From the NCBI RefSeq assembly GCF_013033965.1, contig NZ_WQFE01000004.1, positions 388,056 to 452,055 on the forward strand: a DNA stretch of 64,000 nucleotides, in the 5' to 3' direction. This document shows, piece by piece, positions 9,675 through 16,838 of the stretch (position 1 is its first letter; each line of letters opens with the position of its first letter). The translations under genes and the position numbers were made by a program. The stretch comes from Ruegeria atlantica (lineage in GTDB: Bacteria > Pseudomonadota > Alphaproteobacteria > Rhodobacterales > Rhodobacteraceae). The notes below the pieces were generated by a model. The model ran no database searches. It was not told the DNA's origin and saw only the letters and a list, made by a program, of their open reading frames with translations.

Positions 9675-10127
9675 TCAAGTCGCAGGGGCTAGGCGCTGTC
9701 GCAACACCTGTTCGACCTTATGCAACGGGTGATTGGTCAGGGTCTTGTCGACCTCGGCAACCACTTTGCCCAGCACTTCGCTGTGCAACCGCCGACGCAA
9801 AAGCCCCAGAACATGCGGGCTGGCCACCAGGACCAGACGTTTATAGGCCCCTTTCAACCCTTTGCGATTCAACAGGTTGGCAACATCCTGAACAAACAGA
9901 GATTTCGCATGGGTTTTCCATTTGCTCTCTTCCACAGCCGATTTCTGATGTGGCGCGCCGTCAAAGCGTCGACCAGCCCGATCCGAAGGTTTGGCGGTTG
10001 GTCCGTCGCTTTCTTCCACGGATACGACAACCAGATTGGGGTCTTCAGCGTCGGTGACGTTCTCCATGAACAGCGCCTTTTCCCCGTCGGCGATAACAAC
10101 CCATGTTCCCTGTGCAAGTTCGACCAT
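9675..10127 (-). CDS. host-attachment-family protein (AtsE-like)
   Basis: Encodes 150 residues of the Host_attach family, named for an Agrobacterium protein affecting plant attachment. Typical features are the N-terminal TWVVIADGEKALFMEN strand, the central RRFDGAPHQKSAVEES segment and the basic helical C-terminus (LVLVASPHVLGLLRRRL). The fold resembles eRF1 domain-3-like/ribosome-associated proteins, so the family name may be misleading. An AGGAGAAC site precedes the ATG. It is monocistronic and convergent with the LOG gene. Confidence 0.8.
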   Translation of the reverse strand: MVELAQGTWVVIADGEKALFMENVTDAEDPNLVVVSVEESDGPTAKPSDRAGRRFDGAPHQKSAVEESKWKTHAKSLFVQDVANLLNRKGLKGAYKRLVLVASPHVLGLLRRRLHSEVLGKVVAEVDKTLTNHPLHKVEQVLRQRLAPAT

Positions 10128-10473
10128 TGTGTTCTCCTGTTATGGCGTATTTTTTGGCCATCCCTCATATGTCAGACACAGCTCTACCCTGACACGCCTT
10201 CAGATTTCCGGCGCGTTGCCTGACGGTTATCTCAGTTGTTCGCGGCTCTCTCCCTCCGCATAGTTTAGCTATGTATTGCCGGGCGCGGTACAATAGGTCT
10301 CAATTCGAAAGTTAACGCATCGGCAAGTTTTCTCTCGCGGCGGTGCCACGGAATTGCACCAATACATCCATGAAATTTTTTCCAAAGTTCAGCTATGCAT
10401 GACTGAGCCGTGCTTTTGTCAATCAACGACAAGCCCGATCTGGAAAGCTCTGCGGGGCAAATGAAAAAAGAGA
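10128..10473. other. 346-base intergenic region
   Basis: Between the start of the host-attachment-like gene and the end of the LysR gene. It must hold the promoter of the former (AT-rich stretch near 10141-10170). A 76-codon minus-strand reading frame (10265-10495) overlaps the LysR end by 22 bases, but has no clear ribosome site and no recognisable motif. No RNA gene or repeat is evident. Confidence 0.5.
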
Positions 10474-11343
10474 TCAAAACTGACGCCGAAGCCATGTTTC
10501 GAATGCGTCTACCCCGGGTTTGAGGGGTCTGTGTTGGTCGGAACGCACAAGATAGTGGGATTGGCCCAGGGCAACCGGGTCCCCAACAACACTTATGTTT
10601 CGAGCGGTCTCAATCGCCTGTAGCGCAAACCTTTCGATTACCACCGCACAACCCAACCCTGCCGCAACCATCTCCATAGCGGCCGTCGAGGTGTCGGTGA
10701 CCAAGCGTGCGCCGGAACTGGCCGGTTTCAAAGAATAGGCGGACAGATAGCGCGCCCAGTGGTCGTCAAACCCCATGATATGGATCGCCGGTCTGTTCAG
10801 CAGGTCGTGCGGCGTACGGATGTCGCTGCGCACCTTAGAGCAGCAGATCGGTACAATTGCTTCGTCCGACAAAAGCTCCAGGTCTGATCTGGCATACTCA
10901 TTTCGGGCCAAAAGGATTTCGACATCAGCGGGTTGCTGGTCGGCAGGGCTTTTCCAGATCGAGGTGACAAGTTTGACGCCAATATCGGGGTGATTGTGCA
11001 GGAAGCCATCCAGCTTGGGCGAAATCCACATGATGAACGCCATTGAGGCGCGCACGGTGATGGTACTGGCCTGACGCGGCCCAAATAGCCCGGTGGTCGA
11101 CATCTCGATCGTGTCCAGTGCTTCGCGTACCGTGACCAGATAAGCCTTGCCCACGTCGGTCAATTGAAGGCTCTTGGGGCGGCGTACAAAAAGCCTGTCG
11201 CCAAGCTGCGCCTCCAACGCCTTGATATGCTGACTGACGGCTGTCTGGGTCAGGCCAATCTCGTGACTTGCCGCAGTGAAGCTGAGCAGCCGCGCTGCCG
11301 TTTCAAAGCTGCGCAACCAATTGAGATTCAGATTATGACGCAT
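10474..11343 (-). CDS. LysR-family transcriptional regulator (GcvA-like)
   Basis: Encodes 289 residues. The N-terminal winged helix-turn-helix (about 1-65) contains the family pattern SFTAASHEIGLTQTAVSQHIKALE, followed by a substrate-binding domain (about 92-285). It is transcribed away from the oxygenase/hydrolase pair across a 128-base AT-rich gap. This is the standard arrangement for a LysR protein that regulates its divergent neighbours. The inducer is unknown. Confidence 0.92.
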   Translation of the reverse strand: MRHNLNLNWLRSFETAARLLSFTAASHEIGLTQTAVSQHIKALEAQLGDRLFVRRPKSLQLTDVGKAYLVTVREALDTIEMSTTGLFGPRQASTITVRASMAFIMWISPKLDGFLHNHPDIGVKLVTSIWKSPADQQPADVEILLARNEYARSDLELLSDEAIVPICCSKVRSDIRTPHDLLNRPAIHIMGFDDHWARYLSAYSLKPASSGARLVTDTSTAAMEMVAAGLGCAVVIERFALQAIETARNISVVGDPVALGQSHYLVRSDQHRPLKPGVDAFETWLRRQF

Positions 11344-11471
11344 CGTTCTTCATAATTTTTTTATGTTCATGAGGCATTATTATTTCGATTTATCTGATCA
11401 CATTACCTTTGCATAGTATCTGGAATTCTCACCGCCCCGCACCGGGCAATGCGTTGTGACAGGAGAGTTTC

Positions 11472-12335
11472 ATGACCGGCATCGAATGTAACGCTCAACA
11501 GGATATCGCATTGGAACTGGTTGACCTCGGTCGCTATCCCATTGCTGACCTGAATAGTGGTCCGGGGGCGGAATTCCTGGCGGAGTGCCAGCAAAGCATG
11601 GAAACACACGGCTGGTGCAATCTGGATGGTTTTCTGCACGCAAATGCTCTGGAGCGGCTGAACACCGAAGCCAACAACCTATTGCCGACGGCCGAAGTCC
11701 TGCATGTCAAACGCAACATCTATCAGGGGGCTATTGATCCATCTTTGCCCAAAGATGATCCGCGCCGAAAAGAATTCATCCATAGCGCCGTGCAGCTTGC
11801 CGATGACCAGATACCTGCAGAGACCGGACTCAAACAGTTCTATCACTCTGAAATTCTGACGGAATTCGTGCGGCGGGTGCAGATGAAGGACCAGCTTTAT
11901 CTGTGTGCCGATGAGTTTCAGGCGCTCAACGTCGTCGCCTTGCAACCGGAAAGCTGGCACGCTTGGCATTACGACACAACCGAGTGCACCGTGACCCTGT
12001 TATTGCAGGCCCCTGAAAAAGGCGGAGATTTCACGTTTCTTCCCAATTCCCGAACCGACGAGACGGAAGACCGCGAAACTGTGGACCGCCTATTGGCAGG
12101 CGACATGTCCGAGGCCTGTAGCTTTTCGCGAGGGGCAGGAACTTTCACCCTTTTCCGCGGCGGGTATTCATTGCACGGAGTCACCAAAGTCGAAGGAAGC
12201 CGTCCACGCATTTCCGCCATCATGACCTATGATGAGCAGCCTGACCGGGTTATCGGGGACGAGATCAATATCCGCATCTATGGTAAGCGGGTGGAGAACA
12301 TTTTGGCCAGCCGCAAGGCTGAATCTACCGAGTAA
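11472..12335 (+). CDS. Fe(II)/2-oxoglutarate oxygenase of the BesD/HalD-like group, hydroxylase-type active site
   Basis: Encodes 287 residues. A cupin-like core carries HYD (His166, Asp168) in WHAWHYDTTECTVTLLLQ, a distal histidine (His235 in GYSLHGVT) and a downstream Arg246 that could bind 2-oxoglutarate. The surrounding text (GGDFTFLPNSR, FTLFRGGYSLHGV) resembles the family that includes free-amino-acid radical halogenases such as BesD. Those halogenases have Gly where this protein has Asp168, so hydroxylation rather than chlorination is the better guess. It heads a two-gene unit with a cysteine hydrolase, 12 bases apart. The family call is from memory. Confidence 0.75.
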   Translation: MTGIECNAQQDIALELVDLGRYPIADLNSGPGAEFLAECQQSMETHGWCNLDGFLHANALERLNTEANNLLPTAEVLHVKRNIYQGAIDPSLPKDDPRRKEFIHSAVQLADDQIPAETGLKQFYHSEILTEFVRRVQMKDQLYLCADEFQALNVVALQPESWHAWHYDTTECTVTLLLQAPEKGGDFTFLPNSRTDETEDRETVDRLLAGDMSEACSFSRGAGTFTLFRGGYSLHGVTKVEGSRPRISAIMTYDEQPDRVIGDEINIRIYGKRVENILASRKAESTE

Positions 12336-12347
12336 GGATCTTTGAAC

Positions 12348-12896
12348 ATGAAAACGGCGTTGCTGGTAATTGATGTGCAGATGGCATTGGCGCACGAGGA
12401 TGCATCCGGCACAGAGCGATCCTGCCCCGAGGCTGAGGTCAACATCGCCGCGCTGCTGGAGAAATTCCGATCCGCAGGCGACAGTGTGGTTCATATTCAT
12501 CACCATGGTACCGATCCGGAAGACCCGTTCCATCCCGACGCACCGGGCGCAGCGGTTCAGCCGGTTGCGGCCCCCGCGCCTGGCGAGCCCGTCATCATCA
12601 AAACGGGCAGCAGCGGGTTTGTCGGTACGCCATTGCAGTCCGTCCTGAATGAGGCAGGCATCGAGCGTGTCATCCTATGCGGTGCGACCGCCAATCACTG
12701 TGTGGAATCAACAACCCGTAGCGCGGCGGATTTGGGCTATCAGCCTATTTATGCCGCCGACGCAGTCTGGACCTATGGTATTGAGGGACCGGATGGCGTG
12801 TCCCACAGCGCCAATCAGATACACTCGGTCAGCATGGCGACGCTTGAGGGCGAAATAGCAGCTGTGAAGCGCACGAAGGACATCCTTGCAATGTGA
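12348..12896 (+). CDS. isochorismatase-family cysteine hydrolase
   Basis: Encodes 182 residues with the Asp-Lys-Cys arrangement of the family: Asp near the N-terminus (LLVIDVQ), Lys in IIKTGSSGF, and Cys in GATANHCVESTTRSA. Relatives hydrolyse amides such as nicotinamide, N-carbamoylsarcosine or biuret. The ATG at 12348 has AAGGATC 8 bases upstream; an in-frame TTG six bases earlier is less likely. It is cotranscribed with the upstream Fe/2OG oxygenase, so the two probably act on one amino-acid- or amide-like substrate. Confidence 0.87.
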   Translation: MKTALLVIDVQMALAHEDASGTERSCPEAEVNIAALLEKFRSAGDSVVHIHHHGTDPEDPFHPDAPGAAVQPVAAPAPGEPVIIKTGSSGFVGTPLQSVLNEAGIERVILCGATANHCVESTTRSAADLGYQPIYAADAVWTYGIEGPDGVSHSANQIHSVSMATLEGEIAAVKRTKDILAM

Positions 12897-13051
12897 GCGG
12901 TCTGGTTTCCTCGGGTCGTCACGGTGTACCTGTGACAGACGTCAGCATAGGGAACCGAGCGTTCGTTGATTTACGGAATTTCCGAAGGTTGTGCCTGGAA
13001 CAGCCATTCGATGCCAATTGCAAACGCGAAATCGACAATAGAAACAGGTGC

Positions 13052-13089
13052 CTAAAGAAAAGGCCTGCCAGCGTCACCGCCAGCAGGCC
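13052..13089 (-). terminator. terminator of the superoxide dismutase gene
   Basis: GGCCTGC / GCAGGCC stem, extended by GC pairs, with TTTTCTTT following on the minus strand. It starts 27 bases after the sodB stop. The rest of 12897-13115 shows no gene. Confidence 0.85.
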
Positions 13090-13115
13090 CTTAATAACCC
13101 AAATCGGGAATATGA

Positions 13116-13715
13116 TTACATCCGCGAAGCGACGTTTTCCCAGTTCACCAGATTGTCGAGGAAATTCGACAGGTAAGCCGGACGCTTATTGCGGAAATCG
13201 ATGTAGTAGCTGTGCTCCCACACGTCACAACCCAGCAGCGCGGTCTGACCGAAGCACAGCGGGTTCACGCCATTCTCGGTCTTGGTCACGGCCAGCGAAC
13301 CATCTGCGTTCTTGACCAGCCATGCCCAGCCTGAGCCGAACTGACCAGCACCGGCAGCGCTGAACTGCGTCTTGAATTCGTCAACCGAGCCGAAGCTCTC
13401 GGTCAGAGCTTTTTCCAGCTCACCGGGCATAGCGTTGCCGCCGGGGCCCATCATTTCCCAGAACTGGTTGTGGTTCCACAGTTGGCTGATGTTGTTGAAG
13501 ATGCCGTTTTGCGCAACAGCGTTCGCGTCATAGGTGCCAACGATGATCTCTTCCAGCGACTTGCCGTCCCACTCGGTCCCGGCGATCAGCTTGTTGCCGT
13601 TGTCGACGTAGGCCTTGTGGTGCAGGTCGTGGTGATATTCCAGTGTTTCCGCGGACATACCCTTGGCTGCCAGCGCGTCATGTGCATAAGGAAGATCAGG
13701 AAGTTCAAAAGCCAT
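13116..13715 (-). CDS. sodB: superoxide dismutase, Fe/Mn family (probably Fe)
   Basis: Encodes 199 residues, the usual length for bacterial Fe-SOD. It converts superoxide to peroxide and oxygen. The metal ligands fit: His28 in LEYHHDLHH, His in WNHNQFWEMM, and the Asp/His pair in CDVWEHSYYIDFRN. AGQFGSGWAWL and the lack of a signal peptide point to a cytoplasmic iron enzyme, although the metal cannot be proven by eye. It is monocistronic with its own terminator. Confidence 0.93.
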   Translation of the reverse strand: MAFELPDLPYAHDALAAKGMSAETLEYHHDLHHKAYVDNGNKLIAGTEWDGKSLEEIIVGTYDANAVAQNGIFNNISQLWNHNQFWEMMGPGGNAMPGELEKALTESFGSVDEFKTQFSAAGAGQFGSGWAWLVKNADGSLAVTKTENGVNPLCFGQTALLGCDVWEHSYYIDFRNKRPAYLSNFLDNLVNWENVASRM

Positions 13716-13816
13716 ATCGGCCCCCTGTTTGAAATGTAAGTTGCGGTTCCCAAGGTTAAATGCTTTGGCTGCAGCCGCAGGTCAAGAGCCGAGACAAGAA
13801 AACCCGGAGGCAGGCG

Positions 13817-14578
13817 ATGCTTACACAGGCGCGCAAGATGTTTTACCGCGCCCGCGGATACTATGCGGGCCAGTTAAATGGCGAGCCGTTTCGACTGGAC
13901 CCCTATCATTCGAAATTCTGGCGCAAGGCATCGTCGGGCGCGTGGGAGCCCGAAACGTTCGCCGTGCTGGATGAGTACCTGTCGCCTGATCAGGACTATC
14001 TGGACATCGGTGCCTGGATTGGACCGACGGTGCTGTACGGAGCCCGCAAGGCACGGCGTGTCTGGTGTTTCGAACCGGACCCAACAGCGTTTCGGCATCT
14101 GGCCTGGAATCTGGACCTGAATGACATCACCAATGTCTCGGCCTTTGGTGTTGCGCTGTCCGACCAGTTCGGCGTGGCCCGTATGGCGTCAGTTCGCGGA
14201 GAACCCGGAGATTCCACCAGCTCTTTGTTGCATGACGGCGCCCACGGCAACGACGCGCTGACAATTGCCTGGGATCAATTCGAGGCCGTGAATGACCTCT
14301 CGGGCGTTTCTTTGGTCAAGATGGACATCGAAGGGGCCGAGTTCTTTGTTTTGCCCACGCTCTTGCCATGGTTGAAAAAGCAGCGGCCGGTGTTGCTCCT
14401 GTCGCTGCACGCACCTATGTTGGGTGACAACGACAGACAATCGCAAATGTCGGAACTATTAATTAGTTTGTCCTTCTATTCCCAAATTTACGACGACGCG
14501 GGCAATCACTTGTCAGCACAAGAATTGCTAAACTCCGAAGACCTGGGAAGGTTTCGTACGATCCTACTGAAGGACTAA
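13817..14578 (+). CDS. FkbM-family SAM-dependent methyltransferase
   Basis: Encodes 253 residues. The SAM motif I reads YLDIGAWIGPTVLYGA, the acidic motif II WCFEPDPTAFRHLAWNLDLN, and the FkbM hallmark VKMDIEGAEFFVLP appears in the second half. Family members O-methylate sugars, lipids or secondary metabolites. GGAGG 7 bases before the ATG at 13817 supports this start over one 57 bases upstream. It stands alone between sodB and the secreted-protein cluster, and the substrate is unknown. Confidence 0.85.
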   Translation: MLTQARKMFYRARGYYAGQLNGEPFRLDPYHSKFWRKASSGAWEPETFAVLDEYLSPDQDYLDIGAWIGPTVLYGARKARRVWCFEPDPTAFRHLAWNLDLNDITNVSAFGVALSDQFGVARMASVRGEPGDSTSSLLHDGAHGNDALTIAWDQFEAVNDLSGVSLVKMDIEGAEFFVLPTLLPWLKKQRPVLLLSLHAPMLGDNDRQSQMSELLISLSFYSQIYDDAGNHLSAQELLNSEDLGRFRTILLKD

Positions 14579-14633
14579 CAATCAACAAAGAAGTCCGGGA
14601 AAGGACCTGACGGCTACCTTTTCCGGAAGAAGC

Positions 14634-15077
14634 TTAGTAGAGCGTCCATGACTTGACGGGTTCGCAACGACCTTCGCCGCTTGGTCGGTTGGTCACGTTG
14701 TCCATCGGAAACCGGGCTGACATTCGAAGCTTATTGGTTTTAGGATCAATTGTGGCAGTATAGAAAATTCTCACTCTACGGGAATTGCTGGTAGACAGAG
14801 TCAGTCTCCAATTCAAGCGGTATTCACCTTTGCGAGTCGTCTTGAACTTGGCGTCGATCGGCGTGTCCTCATGAATCCCGGCCAGATCGTTGTGACCAGA
14901 GATGTGGCCATCATAGGCCCGCGCCCGATTGCTCGGCGCGTCCACGCTCAACAACACACGCGGAGGGATCCAGCCCTGGTCTTCCATACTGTGCAACTGG
15001 CAGTCGTAGTTTTGAATTTCAGCCTGCGCAGTCATTGTAGACAGGCCAAGAATTATGGCGGAGATCGTTGTTTTCAT
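14634..15077 (-). CDS. secreted protein of unknown function, third member of a tandem family
   Basis: Encodes 147 residues with signal peptide MKTTISAIILGLSTMTAQA. Near the mature N-terminus it has YDCQ, and near the end GRCEPVKSW, so two cysteines bracket the domain as in the two upstream genes. The middle resembles its neighbours only loosely (VLLSVDAPSNRARAYDG against VFSIDEFGRSVLLHD). It lies 17 bases downstream of the next family member and is probably cotranscribed. I do not recognise the family. Confidence 0.75.
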   Translation of the reverse strand: MKTTISAIILGLSTMTAQAEIQNYDCQLHSMEDQGWIPPRVLLSVDAPSNRARAYDGHISGHNDLAGIHEDTPIDAKFKTTRKGEYRLNWRLTLSTSNSRRVRIFYTATIDPKTNKLRMSARFPMDNVTNRPSGEGRCEPVKSWTLY

Positions 15078-15094
15078 TTATTTATTATCCTGGA

Positions 15095-15571
15095 TTACTT
15101 CGTTGGCGCCGCAATTGACTCGCACCGCCCTCTCGCGAATCCATCGCGTGGCAGATAGGCGCTGTTTGAGGAAGATTTTGCCATTGCTTTCATCGTGTTT
15201 CGGTTCAAGAACACCGAGAACTCCTGATCACGCAAGTCCAGCGCATCAATCCGGGACTCATTAGAGGCATAGCTGCGGCCGGAATCGGTAAATACGTAAT
15301 TGGAACCAACCCAGGCAATCGATAGTTTCTGCGGCGTATCGCTTTTTATCCGACCCGATCCTTTGCCCGAGGTAACGTTCGGAATCACGACGTCATGCAA
15401 AAGTACGCTTCGGCCAAATTCATCGATCGAGAACACCAGATGCGTAGGTGTCGGTTTGTTCGCGATACCGCGGCCAAAGGTGCATTCGAATGTCTCTTTA
15501 TAGCTTTCTGAGACAGCCACTGCGGGCATAATGGCCAGGCCAAACGCCAACAACAGAAGTTTTGATTTCAT
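15095..15571 (-). CDS. secreted protein of unknown function, second member of the tandem family
   Basis: Encodes 158 residues with a signal peptide ending near AVAVS. The mature part runs ESYKETFECTFGRGIANKPTPT, then VFSIDEFGRSVLLHD, IAWVGSNYVF, EFSVFLNRNTMKA and GRCES. Each block is matched in the gene at 15600-16073, so the two are paralogues. Two cysteines at the ends of the domain may form a disulfide. The beta-rich pattern suggests a small periplasmic or extracellular sandwich. Function is unknown. Confidence 0.78.
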   Translation of the reverse strand: MKSKLLLLAFGLAIMPAVAVSESYKETFECTFGRGIANKPTPTHLVFSIDEFGRSVLLHDVVIPNVTSGKGSGRIKSDTPQKLSIAWVGSNYVFTDSGRSYASNESRIDALDLRDQEFSVFLNRNTMKAMAKSSSNSAYLPRDGFARGRCESIAAPTK

Positions 15572-15599
15572 GTTCTTACCTTGCTTTCACCATTTTTGA

Positions 15600-16073
15600 T
15601 TAAGGCAGTTCCATAGGCGTGCAGTGCCCCACCGCATTCCCATCCAGCGTCACATGCCCGTCGGACTTGGAGCGGGTAGTAGCTCGCATAGTTTGACGGT
15701 CCAAAAAGACTGAGAAATTGTGGCGACCCAGATCAGAAACGATTCTTCGAGAGTCACCTGGTCTCGTTCTTCTGCCCGTTGCCTTGAACGTGTAGGAGTC
15801 ACCCGGCCAAGAAATTGACAACAATCGATAGCTGTTTCGTTCGATCGAAGCTGATCTTATTGGCGCATCTATCCCTTGCAGTTCCACTTCGTGCAGAAGT
15901 GCGGAACGCCCATATTTATCGAGCGAGAACACAACACGTGTGGGAGTCGGACGGTTCGCTAGGCCTTCTTCAAAAACACACTCGAAACTTTCCGAATAGA
16001 CTTCACCCGACGCGCGGCCGGGCGTAATTGCCATCGCGAACATAATGCCCGACAGCGCTAAAAATACTTTCAT
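15600..16073 (-). CDS. secreted protein of unknown function, first member of the tandem family
   Basis: Encodes 157 residues. The signal peptide is MKVFLALSGIMFAMAITPGRA, and the mature N-terminus is EVYSESFECVFEEGLANRPTPT, closely matching the next gene. Further shared blocks are VVFSLDKYGRSALLHE, SISWPGDSYTF and NFSVFLDRQTMRA. The ATG at 16073 sits directly after GGGTGGA; a GTG nine bases earlier is less likely. It leads a three-gene minus-strand unit spaced by 28 and 17 bases. Base composition is more AT-rich than the flanking genes. Confidence 0.78.
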   Translation of the reverse strand: MKVFLALSGIMFAMAITPGRASGEVYSESFECVFEEGLANRPTPTRVVFSLDKYGRSALLHEVELQGIDAPIRSASIERNSYRLLSISWPGDSYTFKATGRRTRPGDSRRIVSDLGRHNFSVFLDRQTMRATTRSKSDGHVTLDGNAVGHCTPMELP

Positions 16074-16201
16074 TCCACCCACTTAACCCGTGATTTTTCT
16101 CATCCGTAGCGGGGTTTCGCTGAAACCTCAATGGTTGAATATTACCCTCACATCTCCCGATTTAGTGGTGTGCACTTAATAACACAGCACGCATATCAGC
16201 G

Positions 16202-16240
16202 GCCAAAAATATGGCCACCATGCGGAATCATGGTGGCCAT
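16202..16240 (-). terminator. terminator of the soxBDAG operon
   Basis: A perfect 12-bp inverted repeat, ATGGCCACCATG / CATGGTGGCCAT, with a 6-base loop. On the minus strand it is followed by ATATTTTTGG. It lies about 30 bases after the soxG stop. Confidence 0.85.
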
Positions 16241-16271
16241 GGAGCAACAAAATACAGGGTTTATAGGTAGC

Positions 16272-16838
16272 TTAATAAACCCCGACCTCACTGCCCGGTT
16301 GCGCGGCAACCTTTAGCAGATTGAAGACGTAGTCGGCGGCCGATCGGAAACACACGACACGGAGAGTCTGGTCGTCGTCCATCCAGAACGCCCCCGCCAC
16401 CTGCGCTAGGCGCGAGCGGCGGATCTGGCCGGGCTGGAACGCCTTGGACGACAGCTCAACCGGGGCAAGCTTGCCCAAAACCTCGCGCGCGCTGCTGCCC
16501 GAGATGCTAAACACCGCACGGGCGTCCGAGACGTTGACCGCCAAGGCATGCGTACCGCTTAGTGCATTGGTCATTGCAGCCAGCTTGGCCTCGACCTCGA
16601 CATAGGGGACCAGCACCAGCAACTCGTCCGGGGACATCCAGCAAACGCCGGACTCGCCGTCGACAAACGCTTCGCGCTGACCGGGCATTTTTTGACCCGT
16701 TGCGTCCTTGACGGCCTTAGCCAGCACCTTGTCGGACAGGTCGCCGCGCAGGGTGATCATGCCTTGCAGGCCGCATTCCTGGACCTTGGCGATTCCGTCA
16801 TAGCTGGCGTGGTTCAGTGCGCTGATGGGTTCAGACAT
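16272..16838 (-). CDS. soxG: sarcosine oxidase gamma subunit
   Basis: Encodes 188 residues of the small GcvT-like subunit of heterotetrameric sarcosine oxidase. The N-terminal half (GLQGMITLRGDLSDKVLAKAVKD) and the C-terminal half (AFWMDDDQTLRVVCFRSAADYVFNLL) match the family. The ATG at 16838 overlaps the soxA stop by 8 bases, indicating translational coupling. It is the last gene of soxBDAG and helps form the folate-linked demethylation complex. Confidence 0.92.
   Translation of the reverse strand: MSEPISALNHASYDGIAKVQECGLQGMITLRGDLSDKVLAKAVKDATGQKMPGQREAFVDGESGVCWMSPDELLVLVPYVEVEAKLAAMTNALSGTHALAVNVSDARAVFSISGSSAREVLGKLAPVELSSKAFQPGQIRRSRLAQVAGAFWMDDDQTLRVVCFRSAADYVFNLLKVAAQPGSEVGVY

Noticed and set aside
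10265..10495. 76-codon minus-strand frame after the LysR gene
   Set aside because: It overlaps the LysR end, lacks a ribosome-binding site and shows no recognisable motif or paralogue in the window.
12897..13315. Plus-strand frame running into sodB
   Set aside because: It is antisense to the strongly supported sodB and contains the sodB terminator.
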